Below are positions 1-8,364 of a stretch of DNA of 64,000 bases, in pieces. The notes below the pieces were generated by a model that worked only from the letters and a program-made list of their open reading frames with translations, was not told where the DNA came from and searched no databases. Numbering within the stretch: position 1 is the first letter of the stretch; each line of letters begins with the position of its first letter. The DNA comes from Hansschlegelia beijingensis. Its GTDB lineage: Bacteria > Pseudomonadota > Alphaproteobacteria > Rhizobiales > Methylopilaceae. A program made the translations under genes and the position numbers. The stretch lies in assembly GCF_014196425.1 (NCBI RefSeq), contig NZ_JACIDR010000002.1, positions 124,001-188,000 of the forward strand, given 5' to 3'.

Positions 1-73
1 GCGCTCGCCGTGGCGAACCGTCTCAGAGGGTCGAGCGCGGCCGCCTGCGGCGCCGTCTTGCAGCGGAGTGAGA

Positions 74-316
74 TCAGGGCGCCTTGTTCGGCGTGATCCT
101 CGAGATCAGAGCCTCGCCGTCCAGGACGGTTCGGGTCTCCATCCCGTGCAGCGCGCGGCGACCTGCCGACGTGATCGCCCAGCCGTCGAGCCGGCACTCC
201 GCCAGCCCCCTGCATGCGAGGCCATGGAGCGTGGCTCCGTCCCATATCAGGCGGCGGTCGCCAAAGGCGAGGCCGGTCAGCACCTCTCGTTCAGCACGCG
301 ACAGCCCAGGTTGCAT
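74..316 (-). CDS. small hypothetical protein, possible winged-helix fold
   Basis: An 80-residue protein that I do not recognise. It begins MQPGLSRAEREVLTGLA and contains a repeated-looking pattern of short helices and strands (RLIWDGATLHGLACRGL, then DGWAITSAGRRAL) that resembles a small winged-helix or MarR-like recognition element, but no catalytic motif is visible. It stands alone, convergent to nothing within the window, and about 250 bases upstream of the DUF4336 gene on the other strand. The opposite strand is also open here, so the assignment rests on its more natural composition. Confidence 0.5.
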   Translation of the reverse strand: MQPGLSRAEREVLTGLAFGDRRLIWDGATLHGLACRGLAECRLDGWAITSAGRRALHGMETRTVLDGEALISRITPNKAP

Positions 317-569
317 GGGTCCTCCCAGGCGCCTTCAACATCCGCCATAAGCCGTTTGTTCCGCCTCGGATTTCCCTTCCCCGCAGCGCCGCTAGGGGCA
401 GCCCGCCCGGCCCGTCGGCGGGACCGCCAAAGACGCGCGCCACGCCATCGCCAGCCGGACCCTGGCGCCTCATCGGGTCGCCCGACGCCGACGCCGCGGG
501 AACGGTTCGGGCGGCCGCGTGTTCTGCCGCCGGAATGCTGGTCGCAGCAGGAGGCGCTCGGGAGATCAC

Positions 570-1316
570 ATGACCGCGACAGAGACGCGTTCCGTCTATC
601 CGCCGCTCGATGTCCTGAAGCCGGTGGCTGACAATCTGTGGCTCGTCGATGGCGGGCCTCTTCACGCCGCGGGACTGCCGATCCCGGTGCGGATGACCGT
701 CGTGCGGCTGGCGAATGGCGACGTGTGGCTGCACTCCCCCACGCGCTACGACGAAGCCCTCAGAACCGAAATCGAGAAGCTCGGCCCCATCCGGCACCTC
801 GTCGCGCCCAACGTGGCGCACTGGTCGTTCCTGAAGGATTGGCGAAGCCGTTGTCCGGGCGCGGTCAGCTGGGCCGCCCCCGGTTTGCGCCAGCGCTCGC
901 AAGTCAGGAAATCAGGCGTCATCCTCGACCATGATCTCGGGGACGCGGCGCCGGCGGCGTGGGCCGGCGACATCGATCAGGTCGTCGTGCCGGGCGGGTT
1001 CGGCTTCAGGGAAGTCGCGTTCTTCCATCGCCCGACGTCGAGCCTCATCCTGACCGATCTCATCCAGAACTTCGAGCCCGAGAAGGTGAGCCGCCTGCTT
1101 CGGCCCCTGCTGCGGCTGGCCGGCTCGATGGCCCCGGACGGCAAGACGCCGCTGCACCTGCGGTTCGTCATCAACGCCCGAAGAAGCGCCGCGGCCGAGG
1201 CGGCCCGCCGCCTCATCCGGCTCGCGCCGGAGCGGGTCATCTTCGCGCATGGCCGCTGGTTCGAAACCGGCGGCGCCGAACGTCTGCGGCGCTCCCTCGG
1301 GTGGCTGACCGGCTGA
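570..1316 (+). CDS. DUF4336 domain-containing protein (metallo-beta-lactamase-like fold)
   Basis: A 248-residue protein of the DUF4336 type. It opens with PPLDVLKPVADNLWLVDGG, passes through a strand-rich core (MTVVRLANGDVWLHSPTRYDEAL, LGPIRHLVAPNVAHW) and ends with FAHGRWFETGGAERLRRSL. The family is related in fold to metallo-beta-lactamase-like hydrolases, with N-x-x-H (NVAH) near residue 83 and a late histidine (FAHG), but no canonical HxHxDH motif is present, so activity is unknown. The start at 570 was preferred over an upstream ATG at 519 because GGAG lies just before it and the upstream extension is arginine-rich and unlike the family. Confidence 0.8.
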   Translation: MTATETRSVYPPLDVLKPVADNLWLVDGGPLHAAGLPIPVRMTVVRLANGDVWLHSPTRYDEALRTEIEKLGPIRHLVAPNVAHWSFLKDWRSRCPGAVSWAAPGLRQRSQVRKSGVILDHDLGDAAPAAWAGDIDQVVVPGGFGFREVAFFHRPTSSLILTDLIQNFEPEKVSRLLRPLLRLAGSMAPDGKTPLHLRFVINARRSAAAEAARRLIRLAPERVIFAHGRWFETGGAERLRRSLGWLTG

Positions 1317-1488
1317 GGCCTCAGCGCGCCTGAGGCCGAGCGTCTGAACCCGACGAAGCGCCGCCGACGCTGATCGGCCCGTGACACGGCCGTTCAAAGC
1401 GGCGGGATGCCCGTTCAACGTCATCGGACTCCCCGGGCGATATCGTCCTCTCGCTGTTCGGCGCGCCGCGCCTCCGGAGTTCGAGACG

Positions 1489-2007
1489 ATGATGAGACGC
1501 TTTGTTCGTGGGCTTGCGAACGCGACGGCGCTTTGCGCGATCGGCTTCCCTTCGGCCGTCGCCGCGCAGAGCGCCCCATCGGCGGAATGGCGGACAGCGC
1601 AATATTATGAACGCGAGCGTCGCGGCGAAGGCAGGCCCTACGGCCACAGACCCGGCTACGGGGAGGAGCGCAGATCCGTTCGGTTTCATGTCGGCCAGAG
1701 CGTGCTGGCGCGCTCGGCGGGCGGGCCGCGCTACTTCCCGGGCGTCGTGACGCGCGTCGACGGCGACACGCTGACCGTCTTCTACGCGAGCAGCCTCACC
1801 GAGCGGCGTCCAGCCTGGCAGGTGCGCCCCTATGACTGGCGAAACGGCGACCGGGTGTGGTGTTTTCCCGGACGCCGCCCCGGCGCTCCCCTCGCTCCCG
1901 CGCGGATCGAGCGGCTGGACGTGCCCGGAGCGAACACCGCCATGACGGTCCGCTACGACAATGGCGGCGTCGAGCGCACCACCTCCGCCTGGTGCCACTC
2001 GCGATGA
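1489..2007 (+). CDS. exported Tudor-like domain protein
   Basis: A 172-residue protein. Residues 1-26 form a signal peptide (basic MMRRFVR, hydrophobic core, AVAAQ cleavage-like end). The mature part has a Tudor/Agenet-like barrel from about residue 63: FHVGQSVLAR, YFPGVVTRVDGDTLTVFY, then a second strand block VRPYDWRNGDRVWCF and a terminal YDNGGVERTT. Such barrels bind ligands or partners; nothing shows which. The start at 1489 has GGAG upstream and gives the signal peptide; an earlier in-frame ATG at 1381 would bury it. The stop overlaps the next gene's start (GATGA), so the two are probably co-translated. It resembles the protein at 4228-5031. Confidence 0.75.
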   Translation: MMRRFVRGLANATALCAIGFPSAVAAQSAPSAEWRTAQYYERERRGEGRPYGHRPGYGEERRSVRFHVGQSVLARSAGGPRYFPGVVTRVDGDTLTVFYASSLTERRPAWQVRPYDWRNGDRVWCFPGRRPGAPLAPARIERLDVPGANTAMTVRYDNGGVERTTSAWCHSR

Positions 2008-2318
2008 GCGCCCTCCGGCGCCCCGCGCTCGTCGCGACCGCGATGCTGTGTCTCGCGGCCCCCTCCTTCGCCGCGCCCTCCGTCACCACGGACTTTCTCG
2101 TGGGCGCCTGGGGCGTGGAAGGCTGCGATCCCCCGGCGGCGACCTATTCCCGCGACGGCTTTCTCAATGGCGGTTCAGGCCGCTGGCGGCTGAAGAACGG
2201 CCAGCTCATCACCGAGGAGGACGGCGAGCGCCACGCGAGCGCCGTGGAGCGGCTCGGTCCCGACCGCATGCGGCTCAACACCGCCGACGGTGCTTTCGAG
2301 CTCAAACGCTGCCGCTAG
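2004..2318 (+). CDS. small exported hypothetical protein
   Basis: A 104-residue protein with a signal peptide (residues 1-24, ending PSFAAP) followed by DFLVGAWGVEGCDPPAATYSR, a pattern seen in small periplasmic proteins that describe a GxW start and then a beta-rich lipocalin-like body. Two cysteines (in VEGC and near the end KRCR) could form a disulfide. It starts inside the stop of the Tudor-like gene and so is translationally coupled to it. Function unknown. Its 3' end overlaps convergently by 17 bases with the small membrane protein on the other strand. Confidence 0.65.
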   Translation: MSALRRPALVATAMLCLAAPSFAAPSVTTDFLVGAWGVEGCDPPAATYSRDGFLNGGSGRWRLKNGQLITEEDGERHASAVERLGPDRMRLNTADGAFELKRCR

Positions 2319-2574
2319 CCCTGGCGACGGCTCGCCGCCGCCACGCGCCGAGGCCTGAGCCCGCAATCGCGCCGATCGCGGTGAGGATGAACAGCATCGG
2401 CACGACGATCGGCTCGGTCGAGCCGCCGGACGGAAAGATCGCGATCGCGAGGAACGCCGCGCCTGCGGCGAGCAGCGGGAGCAGCGTCGCCGCCAGAATG
2501 GCGGAGACGCGGGTCAGGGCGCAGAGCGCGAACCCGGCGGCGGCGGCGACGAGCACAACGGCGAGGAGGGTCAT
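2302..2574 (-). CDS. small membrane protein, about three helices
   Basis: A 90-residue very hydrophobic protein starting MTLLAVVLVAAAAGFALCAL, with three probable membrane helices (residues 1-20, 27-49, 58-80) and a basic tail (AWRRRAVARA). It starts one base inside the stop codon of the AraC regulator gene (TGATG), so it is coupled to it. I do not recognise a family. The regulator may control this gene or respond to conditions that it senses; that is only an inference from the arrangement. Confidence 0.6.
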   Translation of the reverse strand: MTLLAVVLVAAAAGFALCALTRVSAILAATLLPLLAAGAAFLAIAIFPSGGSTEPIVVPMLFILTAIGAIAGSGLGAWRRRAVARASGSV

Positions 2575-3578
2575 CAGAGTTCCATTCCGGCGGCGGACGT
2601 CGCTCCGGTCCGCGCGCGACGCGCTTCGGCGCGGCAATCGCTCGGACTGGAGCCGAACCGGCTGCGGAACAGTCGGCTGAGATGCGCTGCGTCGCTGAAG
2701 CCGAGCCGCTCCGCGATCATGTGGATCGGCTCGTCGGAGCCCGTCTCCTCCAGCGCGACGCGCGCGGCCTCGAGCCTGCGGCGGCGGATATAGGCCTGGA
2801 CCCCGCCCTCCCGCTCGAACAGCCGGTGCAGGGTGGAGCGCGAGATCGCGAGGCTGCGGCAAAGCCGGGCCGGGCCGAGCGTCGGCGAGCCCAGCGAACG
2901 CTCGATCGCTGCGCGCGCCATCAGCGACAGCCCGCGGGCGCCCGCCGCCGCCTCGGAGGCCTGCCCCGCCGACTGGGCCGCAAGCACGATGAGATCCAGC
3001 ACGCCGCGCGCGAGAATCTGCTCGCTGCTCTTCGGTATCCCGGGCGCGGCTTCGCGCAGCGCCAGCAGGTGAGCGGCGAGAAGGGAGCCCGCGGCCGACC
3101 GCGTCGCGACGCCATGCAGCGCCTCGACAGCGAGACCCCGGCTGGCCGCGATCGCGCGGGGAACAGCGATCGCGATGGTCTTGCTGGCGCTGGACACATG
3201 CGACGACGTCTTGCTGAAATCCGCGAACTGGATGCTGCCTGTTCCGGTCCGGGCGCTCACGCCTCCCCACTCGCCCCGGGCCTCGCCCTGGACGGTGAGC
3301 GCGATCACCAGAGCGTCCGGCGTCCACGACTTGATCAGGGAAGCGTCGCGCACCCAGCTCTGACCGGTCACTTCGGCGAACTGAATGGTGATGCCGTCGA
3401 GCTGGAGCCTCTCGGAAGCGACGTCGAACGCCTCGAGAGGCTTGCACCGATAGGCCGGCGCGAGACTCGGCCAGTCGCGCTGCAGCCAAGCCTCATGCCG
3501 CTCCCGCGCAGGCAGCGCGCGGGTCGAGAAAGCCTGCAGTGAGAGCCTGGATGAATCCGGTGCAGCGAGCGTGGACAT
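2574..3578 (-). CDS. AraC family transcriptional regulator
   Basis: A 334-residue regulator. The N-terminal two-thirds is an AraC_binding_2-like ligand domain (SLQAFSTRALPARERHEAW, later VIALTVQGEARG). The C-terminal hundred residues hold the two helix-turn-helix motifs: LGPARLCRSLAISRSTLHRLF and IHMIAERLGFSDAAHLSRLF followed by RSRFGSSPSD, the classic AraC signature. Start at 3578 (MSTLAAPDS) chosen over an upstream ATG at 3734, whose extension reads as non-coding. The ligand cannot be told from sequence. It is followed, with one-base overlap, by a small membrane protein gene. Confidence 0.88.
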   Translation of the reverse strand: MSTLAAPDSSRLSLQAFSTRALPARERHEAWLQRDWPSLAPAYRCKPLEAFDVASERLQLDGITIQFAEVTGQSWVRDASLIKSWTPDALVIALTVQGEARGEWGGVSARTGTGSIQFADFSKTSSHVSSASKTIAIAVPRAIAASRGLAVEALHGVATRSAAGSLLAAHLLALREAAPGIPKSSEQILARGVLDLIVLAAQSAGQASEAAAGARGLSLMARAAIERSLGSPTLGPARLCRSLAISRSTLHRLFEREGGVQAYIRRRRLEAARVALEETGSDEPIHMIAERLGFSDAAHLSRLFRSRFGSSPSDCRAEARRARTGATSAAGMEL

Positions 3579-3772
3579 TAGCCGGCACCAAACCCGGGTG
3601 ATCTCCGGCGGCATATACGTAGTTCCACAGATGCAGCGTTCTTGCGCCGCGCGCTCCGCGTGTGGCTCCGCGAAGGCGCCGCAGGAGGCTCTAGGAAGAA
3701 GAGACCGGACTAGTTCTCCGGAGCGCTTGATCACTTATCCGCGAGCCGCCGCCTTATCTGCATCCCACGGGC

Positions 3773-4243
3773 TCAGTCCTCGCCGATGAGCTTGCAGGCG
3801 ATCCGCACCGGCTGCTCGGCCGGCTTCGGGACGACGCCTTCGAACAGCGCGCAGTCGAGCAGGTTGTCGTCGCTCTTCCGGCGCGCCGTGTAGAGGTTGA
3901 CGTTGATCCGCGGCTCGCCGGCGATCCAGCGCCGGGCGTCCGGCGGGGCGGCCGGTATGCGCGTGACGCCGCGCGCCTGCACCGGGATCTCGTCGAGCGG
4001 GACCTCCACCTGGCCGCTCGGCGAGACGCGGCGCGCCGCCCCCTTGGCCGGCGGTCCGAAATAGAAGGCGCTGGCCACGATCCCCTCGCCGAGCGCGGCG
4101 AGCCGTTTCTGAGCCTTCGGCGACAGGTCGACCGCGATGCTCAGCCCTTCAGGCTGCGGGGGTCCGGCGAGCGCCGGCGCGGCGGCAAGGACTGCGGCCG
4201 CCGCTGCCCCGCAGACGGCGGAAAGGTTCAGCGCGAGCGGCAT
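3773..4243 (-). CDS. exported hypothetical protein
   Basis: A 156-residue protein with a clear signal peptide (about 26 residues ending APALA). The mature part (LSIAVDLSPKAQKRLAALGEGIVASAFYFG, then INVNLYTARRKSDDNLLDCALFEG and VRIACKLIGED) looks like a beta-sandwich, with two cysteines that may pair. Family not recognised. It starts within the last codons of the upstream double-Tudor gene (16-base overlap), which marks the two as a coupled unit, parallel to the Tudor-plus-small-exported-protein pair at 1489-2318. Confidence 0.7.
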   Translation of the reverse strand: MPLALNLSAVCGAAAAAVLAAAPALAGPPQPEGLSIAVDLSPKAQKRLAALGEGIVASAFYFGPPAKGAARRVSPSGQVEVPLDEIPVQARGVTRIPAAPPDARRWIAGEPRINVNLYTARRKSDDNLLDCALFEGVVPKPAEQPVRIACKLIGED

Positions 4244-5031
4244 TTGCTCGTCCGGGTGCGCTCGCGGTCGCCGTCGTCATAGTCGATGCTGAGGCGCTGG
4301 CCGTCGGTGGCCGTGATGCGGCCAGGATACCAGGTTCCGCCGTCCTTCCAGTTGCATTCGACGCGCTGCCCCGAACGCCAGTCATAGGCCCGCACCTGGC
4401 GGAACGACGCCGCCTCGCGGTCTCCGTCGTCGTACTGGATGGTCACGTCGTTGCGCGAGATCGCGTCCACCACGCCCGGATACCAGTGCTCGCCGCCACG
4501 CCAGCGCCCGAGCACCTGGTCGCCCACGCGAAAGTCAGGCCCCTCGGACGCCCGGCTCGAGGAGCGATAGCCATCGTCCGGGCCGCGGCGCGGAGGATCG
4601 CGGTCGAACGAACGCTCCGGCGACCGGGACTGCCCGTCGCGGCCGGTCCGGATCCCGTTCTCGGTCACCCTGATGGTCCCGAGGCCGCAATAGTTCACCC
4701 GCTGCTCGAACACGGCTTCGCCCCGCATGGCGTCGCTGTCGACCACGACGCGGGTGTCGAGGACGCAGGCCCAGGGGCGATCAGCCTTGAAGCGAAGGCC
4801 GCGCCCTCCATAGCCGGGCACCGCCGTCTTCAGCCAGTTGCCCGACCAGGAGCCGTCGCGGTTGACGACCCGGAAGTCGCGGATGGCTTTGCTGTGCTCG
4901 TTGGTGAGGGTGAAACTCCGGTCTTGCGGACTCTGGGCGGCCGCCGGCGAGATCGCGGCGAACGCCGCGAGCAGCGCTCCGGCCGAAATCATGCGCCCAA
5001 AAGCGCGGCCTGCGTTGACCGGATCGGCCAT
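4228..5031 (-). CDS. exported protein with two Tudor-like domains
   Basis: A 267-residue protein with a signal peptide (residues about 14-33, ending SPAAAQ). Residues 35-125 form a beta-rich domain (FTLTNEHSKAIRDFRV, CVLDTRVVVDS, VNYCGLGTIRVTENG). A charged linker of about 40 residues follows. The end carries two tandem Tudor/Agenet-like repeats: FRVGDQVLGRWRGGEHWYPGV with VTIQYDDGDREAA, then WRSGQRVECNWKDGGTWYPGR with LSIDYDDGDRERT. The W-Y-P-G and Y-D-D-G-D motifs repeat exactly. The role in the periplasm is unknown. It is coupled by overlap to the exported protein downstream. Confidence 0.78.
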   Translation of the reverse strand: MADPVNAGRAFGRMISAGALLAAFAAISPAAAQSPQDRSFTLTNEHSKAIRDFRVVNRDGSWSGNWLKTAVPGYGGRGLRFKADRPWACVLDTRVVVDSDAMRGEAVFEQRVNYCGLGTIRVTENGIRTGRDGQSRSPERSFDRDPPRRGPDDGYRSSSRASEGPDFRVGDQVLGRWRGGEHWYPGVVDAISRNDVTIQYDDGDREAASFRQVRAYDWRSGQRVECNWKDGGTWYPGRITATDGQRLSIDYDDGDRERTRTSKCRSR

Positions 5032-5643
5032 GATGATGCTCCGTGATCAGGCGCGGCGACGACGCGCCGCTGCTGGATCGCGGTTAGCACGAGGGCCCTC
5101 GCCCTCCCTTGCACGGATGTCTCACGGCCTTGAACGGCAGCGTCACGCCGGGGCGCGCCTGTCTGCGGACCGTGACCGCGAGACGAAGAGCCCGAGCGCG
5201 CTGCGTTGAGGCGCTTTCCGGCGCCGCGGACGGCTTGGTCGAAGGCGACGCCAAGGCTTGCGCCGTCCCGTGGCGTCCGGCTAACAGTTCTCCAGCCTGC
5301 GCGGCGATGAACCGGTGAAAGCAACTCCCGTGTTGTGAAGCCCAGGTTTGCGGCGGACCGCCGCTCGATCGTCTTCCCGGAGACGGTCTCGTCCGCCCCA
5401 CGACAAAAGGCGGCCGCCAGGCGGCGGCGCTTGACAGGCAGGGGATCGCGCCCATCTCAAACAATAGAGAAGACGCCTACGCGCTATCGTAGCAATATAC
5501 AATAATAATAAAGATCCTTAATATTATTTTATTACTTGATCACATTAACATAATTATTTCGTGAATTGACCGGTCTCCAGCGATCGAAGCAGGACTAACC
5601 CGGTTCGAGGGGGGAATGTTTCCCTCTTGGTCGGGGGAGTTCA
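5032..5643. other. 612-base intergenic region with AT-rich promoter zone
   Basis: No convincing gene. The first 430 bases are GC-rich and featureless to me. From about 5470 to 5570 the sequence becomes strongly AT-rich, unlike its surroundings, and leads into the TonB receptor start at 5644, which has GGGGGAG just upstream. The AT-rich part contains an imperfect palindrome centred on GATC at 5513-5516. This is the likely promoter and control region of the receptor. Confidence 0.6.
5501..5528. promoter_or_regulatory. candidate operator upstream of the TonB receptor
   Basis: A 28-base imperfect palindrome (left arm AATAATAATAAAGA, right arm TCCTTAATATTATT, most positions self-complementary) in an AT-rich promoter region. 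TonB receptor genes are usually repressed by iron regulators (Fur, RirA or Irr in alphaproteobacteria), so an iron-regulator site is plausible. I cannot assign which regulator would bind. Confidence 0.35.
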
Positions 5644-7869
5644 ATGAAGAAGAGGCAAGAACTTGTGGCGCTGCTCGCGGCCACGAGCGTGGCGGCTTTG
5701 CTCGCGCCCGCGGGGCTCCGCGCCCAGGAGCGCGGCGCGACGCAGCTTGAACCGATCGACGTCAGGGGCGCGCGGGCCGCGGGTGCGTCCGCCGAGATCG
5801 GGACTGTCAGCCCGATCGACCCACGTCAGATGCTGCCGGCCGATCTTCAGGATTTCCCAGGCTCCGCCGAGCGCGTCACCTCCCAGGACCTCGCAGACCA
5901 GCGCCCCCTCACGACCCAGGACGCGCTCAGGAACGTTCCCGGCGCGGCCAGCGTCTCGGACGACGGCTTCGGACGGCATTCCGGCATCAGCCTGCGCGGC
6001 TCGCCGTTCCGCCGTTCGCGCAAGGTCCTCGTCATGGAGGATGGCGTTCCGATCAACTTCTCGCCCTACCTCGACGCGGGCACGCATTACACGCCGCCGG
6101 TGGAGCGCATCGAAGGCATCGAAGTCTTCAAGGGGCCCCTTGTGAACTACGGGCCGCTGAACAATCACGGCGTCATCAATTTCCGCAACCTTTCGCCCTT
6201 CGGGCCCAAGGAGACCGTGTTCAGCGGCGCGCTCGGCAACACCAAGGGCGCCGACCGCAGCGTCAACAACATGCGCCATGTGCATACCCGCCAGAGCGGC
6301 GAGAATGTCGGCGTCGTCCTCTCCTACTCAGGGCTCAATGCAGGCGGCTCGTGGGACACCGAGAAGCTCGGCTATAACGACTTCTACGGCGCGCTCGGCA
6401 TTCGCGGCGAGAACCAGGACCTCACCGTGTCGGGCGGGTTCTTCCGCCAGCGCGATCATTACGACGAAGACAACTTCTCGGGCACCCTCGCGGACTTCAA
6501 GAAGTACAAGCACAACAAGAAGGCCGCCGCAGACGCCGGCCACTTCCCGGTCTCGTGCGGCGGCTGCTACGACTGGAACACGTACAACGCCGACTTCTAC
6601 CGCGGCCAGATCTCGCATAACTTCTACTTCGACAACAAGACGACGCTGTCGACGCGGGTCTACGGCAATTACCACGACCGCGCCCGCTTCTATGTCAGCG
6701 ACGAGTCGAACAACCCGCCGTCCGACTTCGTGATGGAGGGTCGCGACCGCCTCTACCGCAACTACGGGGCGGACTCGCGCATCGAGTTCGCGGACCTTCC
6801 CCTGTTCGGCGGCCTGACGCATACGGTGCAGGCCGGCGCCCGTTATGAAGAGCATTTCTTCGACAACCAGAACCGCATCGGATTGACCAACGAGCGGCTG
6901 GACTTCGACGATCGCGGCTCGCGCGACGGCCGGCAGAAGCTCACCGCCAACTCCTTCGCGGCCTTCGCCCAGTCGGCGGTTCAGGTGACGCCGACCTTCA
7001 CGGTCGTCCCCGGCGTGCGCCTGGAGCGCTACAAGATCGGCTTCCGCGATCTGGACGATTCCGCCAACAACGGAAACTCCACCTATTTCCAGGCTCTCCC
7101 GATGCTCTCCTTCTCCTGGGAGTTCGCGCCGGTGACGACGCTCTACGGCGGCTATCATCGGGGCCTGTCGCCCCATATCGTCCGTGACGTGCTTGAAACC
7201 GAAACCGGCTACATCGCGCCGAAGAAGGAAGTCGGCGACAACTTCCAGATCGGCGTCCGCAGCAAGGCGGTCCGCGGCTTCACCTTCGACGCCGCCTACT
7301 TCCACAGCGACATCCGGAACTATCAGTTCGGCGAGGCCTTCCAGTCCGACTTCGGCGACCGTGTGTTCAGCTCTCTCGACAAGGTCCGTTTCGACGGCTT
7401 CGAACTGTCGGCCCGGGTCGACAGCAACGCCTTCACCGACAGCGCCTGGAACGTCTATGGAGAAGGCGTCTACACCTTCGTCCACAGCAAGATCGTGAAG
7501 GGCACCGAGGAAGGGGGCGTCAACGTCGCGGGCAACCGGGTTCCCGAGTCCATGCGCCACACGGCCAATCTGACGCTCGGCGTGCAGCATGACAGCGGCT
7601 TCGACGCCAGCCTGAGCTGGACCTATCGGGGCGCCTATTACACCGACGCCCTCAACCTGCCGATGAACCCGCTCGATGTCGAAGAAGGCAAGGTCGACGG
7701 AGTGTGGCTGCTTTCGGCGCGCGCCAGCTACAAGGTCACGAAGGAGCTCACGGCCTGGGTGTCGGGCCAGAACCTGACGGACAAGTTCTACGTCTCGGAT
7801 CGCAGCGACGGCGCCAAGCCGGGCATCGGCCGCACCGTGATGGCGGGCATGACCCTCAAGTTCAACTGA
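5644..7869 (+). CDS. TonB-dependent receptor, FecA-like
   Basis: A 741-residue outer-membrane receptor. Signal peptide at residues 1-27 (ending LRAQ). The plug domain follows at about 60-190, with DALRNVPGAASVSDDGFGRHSGISLRG-type features (shown in part: SLRGSPFRRSRKVLV, MEDGVPINF, VERIEGIEVFKGP). The remaining 500 residues form the 22-strand barrel, ending in GRTVMAGMTLKFN. The plug wording and length fit the Fe(III)-dicitrate/FecA group, but the ligand is not provable from sequence; a region with cysteines (SCGGCYDWN) in an outer loop is unusual. No FecR/FecI sensor genes sit beside it. A strong hairpin follows the stop. Confidence 0.88.
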   Translation: MKKRQELVALLAATSVAALLAPAGLRAQERGATQLEPIDVRGARAAGASAEIGTVSPIDPRQMLPADLQDFPGSAERVTSQDLADQRPLTTQDALRNVPGAASVSDDGFGRHSGISLRGSPFRRSRKVLVMEDGVPINFSPYLDAGTHYTPPVERIEGIEVFKGPLVNYGPLNNHGVINFRNLSPFGPKETVFSGALGNTKGADRSVNNMRHVHTRQSGENVGVVLSYSGLNAGGSWDTEKLGYNDFYGALGIRGENQDLTVSGGFFRQRDHYDEDNFSGTLADFKKYKHNKKAAADAGHFPVSCGGCYDWNTYNADFYRGQISHNFYFDNKTTLSTRVYGNYHDRARFYVSDESNNPPSDFVMEGRDRLYRNYGADSRIEFADLPLFGGLTHTVQAGARYEEHFFDNQNRIGLTNERLDFDDRGSRDGRQKLTANSFAAFAQSAVQVTPTFTVVPGVRLERYKIGFRDLDDSANNGNSTYFQALPMLSFSWEFAPVTTLYGGYHRGLSPHIVRDVLETETGYIAPKKEVGDNFQIGVRSKAVRGFTFDAAYFHSDIRNYQFGEAFQSDFGDRVFSSLDKVRFDGFELSARVDSNAFTDSAWNVYGEGVYTFVHSKIVKGTEEGGVNVAGNRVPESMRHTANLTLGVQHDSGFDASLSWTYRGAYYTDALNLPMNPLDVEEGKVDGVWLLSARASYKVTKELTAWVSGQNLTDKFYVSDRSDGAKPGIGRTVMAGMTLKFN

Positions 7870-8364
7870 GCCCGTCTGCCTCAAACCTGTAAACACTGCG
7901 CGCGGCCTTGTTTCCCCGCGTCCGGAAAGCCTGGCGGCTGTCCGGACGCGGGAGCGGCAAGGCCGCGCGAGTCCAGGCTGGATGCCTCCAGGGCAAGCCC
8001 AACACCAAGCGCCCGCGGCTTACGCGCGGCGCTGCGCTGAGCCTCGTCATCATGTCGATCTATGGCGCGCTAGTCCGTCTTCGGACGCAACGCGCGACCG
8101 GCGCGCGATCGCGACCTGGTCGATGACGCCGTTCATTCACGGCTCCGAACGCCGCGCCGCACGCCCCGGCAGCTCCTGACGAGCGGCCGCGGGCCGAGAG
8201 GCGCCGCTCTTCATCCAGAACACTGGGCAGATCTCGTCCGCCTCGATCTCGGCATCAGCGGCGCGCCTGACGACGCGCGGCCTGCGATGTCGCGAGTCGC
8301 CGCAATGGAGACCTGAGCGACGTCTGGTCTCACGAAGCTCCCGAGCGATTGAAGATGCGGAGGG
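7870..8364. other. 495-base intergenic region between convergent genes
   Basis: Lies between the 3' ends of the TonB receptor and the SDR dehydrogenase. It contains the long inverted repeat at 7899-7969, described separately. No gene with believable composition is seen in the rest. Confidence 0.6.
7899..7969. terminator. long two-segment stem-loop, likely terminator
   Basis: Left arm CGCGCGGCCTTG (7899-7910) pairs perfectly with CAAGGCCGCGCG (7958-7969). Inside it CCCGCGTCCGGA (7915-7926) pairs with TCCGGACGCGGG (7941-7952). Together they give 24 perfect base pairs with small symmetric internal gaps and a 14-base loop. It lies 30 bases after the receptor stop and lacks a T-tract, so it may act on both strands as a transcript-end stabiliser rather than as a classical terminator. 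Confidence 0.6.

Noticed and set aside
291-902. 203-codon minus-strand frame opposite the DUF4336 gene
   Set aside because: Overlaps a well-formed plus-strand gene and has an arginine- and alanine-rich product of shadow type.
6328-7896. 522-codon minus-strand frame opposite the TonB receptor
   Set aside because: Shadow of a complete TonB-dependent receptor.
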